From Pantoea endophytica (GTDB lineage Bacteria; Pseudomonadota; Gammaproteobacteria; Enterobacterales; Enterobacteriaceae): a stretch of 64,000 bases of DNA. Positions 62,016 to 64,000 of the stretch are shown in pieces. The first letter of the stretch is position 1; every line of letters begins with the position of its first letter. A program made the translations under genes and the position numbers. The notes under the pieces were generated by a model, which was not told the origin of the DNA, did no database searches, and saw only the letters and a list, made by a program, of their open reading frames with translations. The DNA lies in assembly GCF_002858935.1 (NCBI RefSeq), contig NZ_PJRT01000031.1, forward strand, positions 1 to 64,000, written 5' to 3'.

Positions 62016-63271
62016 CGCCAAACGCCTTTGGTATCAACAATCCACGGCTGGGCAATCTGGGCCGCATCAATCGCGCGGAACTGTGCGTGATCAACCAGCA
62101 TCACCAGAATATCCGCCTGCTGCAGCGCTACGTCCGTGGCAACCAGTGTGGCTTCGTGCGCCAGACGTTGCGGAATGTCTTCCACATGCGGTTCAACCAC
62201 CCAGGTTGCGCCGCTGTGCCACTCGGCAATACGATGGGCGACGCTCATCGCCGGACTTTCGCGCAGATCGTCAATATTCGGTTTGAAGGCCAGACCAAAG
62301 CAGGCAATGGTGACATCGCTGGCGCGTTTGCCGCTGGCGGTGAGGCACTCTGCTAACGCCTGCTTTACCTGATCCAGCACCCAGCCCGGTTTGGCATCAT
62401 TCACTTCACGTGCGGTGCGAATCAGTCGCGCCTGTTCTGGATTCTGCGCCACGATAAACCACGGATCGACGGCGATACAGTGCCCGCCGACGCCCGGTCC
62501 GGGTTGCAGGATGTTGACGCGCGGATGGCGATTCGCGAGCGCAATCAGTTCCCACACGTTGATGCCCTGCTCGGCGCAAATCAGCGACAGCTCATTGGCA
62601 AAGGCGATATTCACATCGCGGAAGCTGTTTTCTGTCAATTTGCACATCTCGGCGGTACGCGCATTGGTTTCCACACACGCGCCGCGCAGGAAAATGCGGT
62701 ACAGCTCGCTGGCGCGTGCGGAACAGGCTGGCGTCATGCCACCAATGACGCGATCGTTTTCCAGCAGTTCAACCATCACTTTGCCGGGTAACACGCGCTC
62801 CGGGCAGTAAGCGATAAACACATCGCACGCATCACCGTGCTGCGGGAAACGCAAATCGGGACGCGCCGCCGCCAGCCATTCCGCCATTTGCTCGGTGGCG
62901 CCCACCGGCGACGTCGATTCGAGGATCACCAGATCGCCCGCTTTTAACACGGGTGCAATCGACAGCGCCGCGGCCTGCACATAGCTGAGATCCGGCTGAT
63001 GGTCGCCGATAAATGGCGTGGGCACGGCGATCAGGAATGCATCGGCGGCTTCGGCCTGTGTAGTCGCACGTAGATGACCGGCACGCACGGCTTCGCGCAC
63101 CACATCACCCAACTCGGGTTCCACGATATGGATATCGCCACGATTGATGGTTTCAACGGCGCGGACATTAATATCCACCCCAACGACTTTCTTTCCCTTT
63201 GAGGCAAAAACGGCTGCCGTTGGCAGCCCAATGTAGCCCAGTCCGATAACGGAAATGGTTTCAAAACGCAT
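62012..63271 (-). CDS. wecC: UDP-N-acetyl-D-mannosamine dehydrogenase
   Basis: WecC oxidises UDP-ManNAc to UDP-ManNAcA with NAD, providing the uronic acid of ECA. The 419-residue protein (420 in E. coli) has the NAD loop [16 protein letters not shown] at residue 8. The catalytic Cys is in [15 protein letters not shown] near 258, and the C-terminal UDP-binding domain has [20 protein letters not shown]. It lies two bases after wecB and overlaps rffG by four. Confidence 0.96.
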   Translation of the reverse strand: MRFETISVIGLGYIGLPTAAVFASKGKKVVGVDINVRAVETINRGDIHIVEPELGDVVREAVRAGHLRATTQAEAADAFLIAVPTPFIGDHQPDLSYVQAAALSIAPVLKAGDLVILESTSPVGATEQMAEWLAAARPDLRFPQHGDACDVFIAYCPERVLPGKVMVELLENDRVIGGMTPACSARASELYRIFLRGACVETNARTAEMCKLTENSFRDVNIAFANELSLICAEQGINVWELIALANRHPRVNILQPGPGVGGHCIAVDPWFIVAQNPEQARLIRTAREVNDAKPGWVLDQVKQALAECLTASGKRASDVTIACFGLAFKPNIDDLRESPAMSVAHRIAEWHSGATWVVEPHVEDIPQRLAHEATLVATDVALQQADILVMLVDHAQFRAIDAAQIAQPWIVDTKGVWR

Positions 63272-63273
63272 GG

Positions 63274-64000
63274 TTACACTCTGTGTTGTTTTAGGGCCTG
63301 CAAGATGCGCGCGCAGGCATGGCCATCGCCATACGGATTGTGCGCGCGACTCATTGCCTGCCAGGCTTCATCGTCCTGCAACAGCAGGCTGACTTCAGCG
63401 ACAATTTTACTGATATCGGTGCCGACCAGTTTCACCGTGCCTGCCTCCACCGCTTCCGGACGCTCGGTGGTATCGCGCATCACCAGCACCGGTTTGCCTA
63501 ATGACGGCGCTTCTTCCTGAATGCCACCGGAGTCGGTGAGAATCAGCCATGAGCGATTCATCAGCCAGACAAACGGCAGATACTCTTGCGGCTCAATCAG
63601 GATGATATTCTCGATGCCGCTGAGAATGCGGTTAACCGGCTCGCTGACGTTGGGATTGAGGTGCACGGGATAGACAATTTGCACCTGCGGATGCTGGCGC
63701 GCGATTTGCGCCAGCGCACTGCAAATGCGTTCAAAGCCGTCGCCAAAACTTTCGCGGCGATGACCCGTAACCAGAATGAGTTTTTTGTCAGCGTCGAGGA
63801 ACGGATAGCGCGCGGCGAGGCGGGCATTGAGATCGGCATCGTCCAGCACGCGATCACGCACCCACAGCAGCGCATCAATCACCGTGTTGCCCGTCACGAA
63901 AATGCGCGCATCCGGCAGATTCTCGCGCAGCAGATTTTGTCGCGAATTTTGCGTGGGCGTGAAGTGATAACTGGCGAGATGGCCGGTGAGCGTGCGATTG
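63274..64000 (-). CDS. wecB: UDP-N-acetylglucosamine 2-epimerase (5'-truncated by window edge)
   Basis: WecB epimerises UDP-GlcNAc to UDP-ManNAc for ECA. The open frame continues to the last base, so only the C-terminal 241 or so residues of an expected 376 are inside. Visible: [16 protein letters not shown] at the edge, [30 protein letters not shown] with the catalytic-site His and Arg. Further on are [13 protein letters not shown] and [20 protein letters not shown]. An internal Met at 63897 is not the true start. Confidence 0.96.
   Translation of the reverse strand, partial: NRTLTGHLASYHFTPTQNSRQNLLRENLPDARIFVTGNTVIDALLWVRDRVLDDADLNARLAARYPFLDADKKLILVTGHRRESFGDGFERICSALAQIARQHPQVQIVYPVHLNPNVSEPVNRILSGIENIILIEPQEYLPFVWLMNRSWLILTDSGGIQEEAPSLGKPVLVMRDTTERPEAVEAGTVKLVGTDISKIVAEVSLLLQDDEAWQAMSRAHNPYGDGHACARILQALKQHRV

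Overview
The window is a stretch of chromosome from an enterobacterium. Gene order follows the Escherichia coli block that runs from an rRNA operon of the rrnA type through hemG-fadBA-ubiD-rfaH-tat-ubi-udp-metE/metR-recQ-pldA-corA-uvrD-xerC-dapF-cyaA-hemCDXY to the tRNA cluster and the enterobacterial common antigen (ECA, wec/rff) genes. Proteins look close in length and motifs to the E. coli ones I remember. The mid-50s GC (by eye), an ERIC element, GTAG-type palindromes and the local additions and losses suggest an Erwiniaceae-like genus (Pantoea/Erwinia). That placement is inference; no marker gene settles it.

Layout. 1-389: promoters and leader of an rRNA operon leaving the window to the left. 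390-4371: pepQ-yigZ-trkH-hemG, leftward. 4514-7960: fadBA with a FadR operator. 8033-11063: fre, ubiD and a dipeptidase E gene, leftward. 11273-14170: rfaH, convergent with tatABC/tatD. 14281-18872: rmuC-ubiE-ubiJ-ubiB. 18918-22368: a LexA-like box, an ERIC element, an orphan TPR/glycosyltransferase-like gene, udp with two CRP sites, and dlhH. 22386-25724: metE and metR, divergent around MetJ boxes. 25818-28971: yehS, bioP and glpT, with yehS and glpT inserted relative to E. coli. 29005-37646: yigL, pldB, rhtB, rhtC, recQ, pldA, yigI, rarD and an AbrB-family gene. 37792-41321: corA with a leader ORF, and uvrD with a LexA box. 41295-47370: cyaA-lptM-dapF-DUF484-xerC-yigB. cyaY, which I expect between cyaA and lptM, is absent there. 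47687-51718: hemCDXY. 51839-52624: a TumE/TumA-type toxin-antitoxin module. 52674-53087: the sRNA gene glmZ with a sigma-54 promoter and GlrR-type boxes. 53154-53699: tRNA Arg-His-Leu-Pro. 53809-64000: wecB to wecG, leftward, with wecB cut by the window edge.

Most genes are intact housekeeping functions: fatty-acid oxidation, ubiquinone and heme synthesis, Tat export, methionine synthesis, DNA repair and ECA assembly. Many neighbours overlap as ATGA or TGATG, which implies translational coupling. The least expected content lies in intergenic DNA and small insertions: the glmZ control region, the TumEA pair, the corA leader, the palindromic repeats, the 96-base multi-hairpin element after yehS, and the orphan TPR protein.
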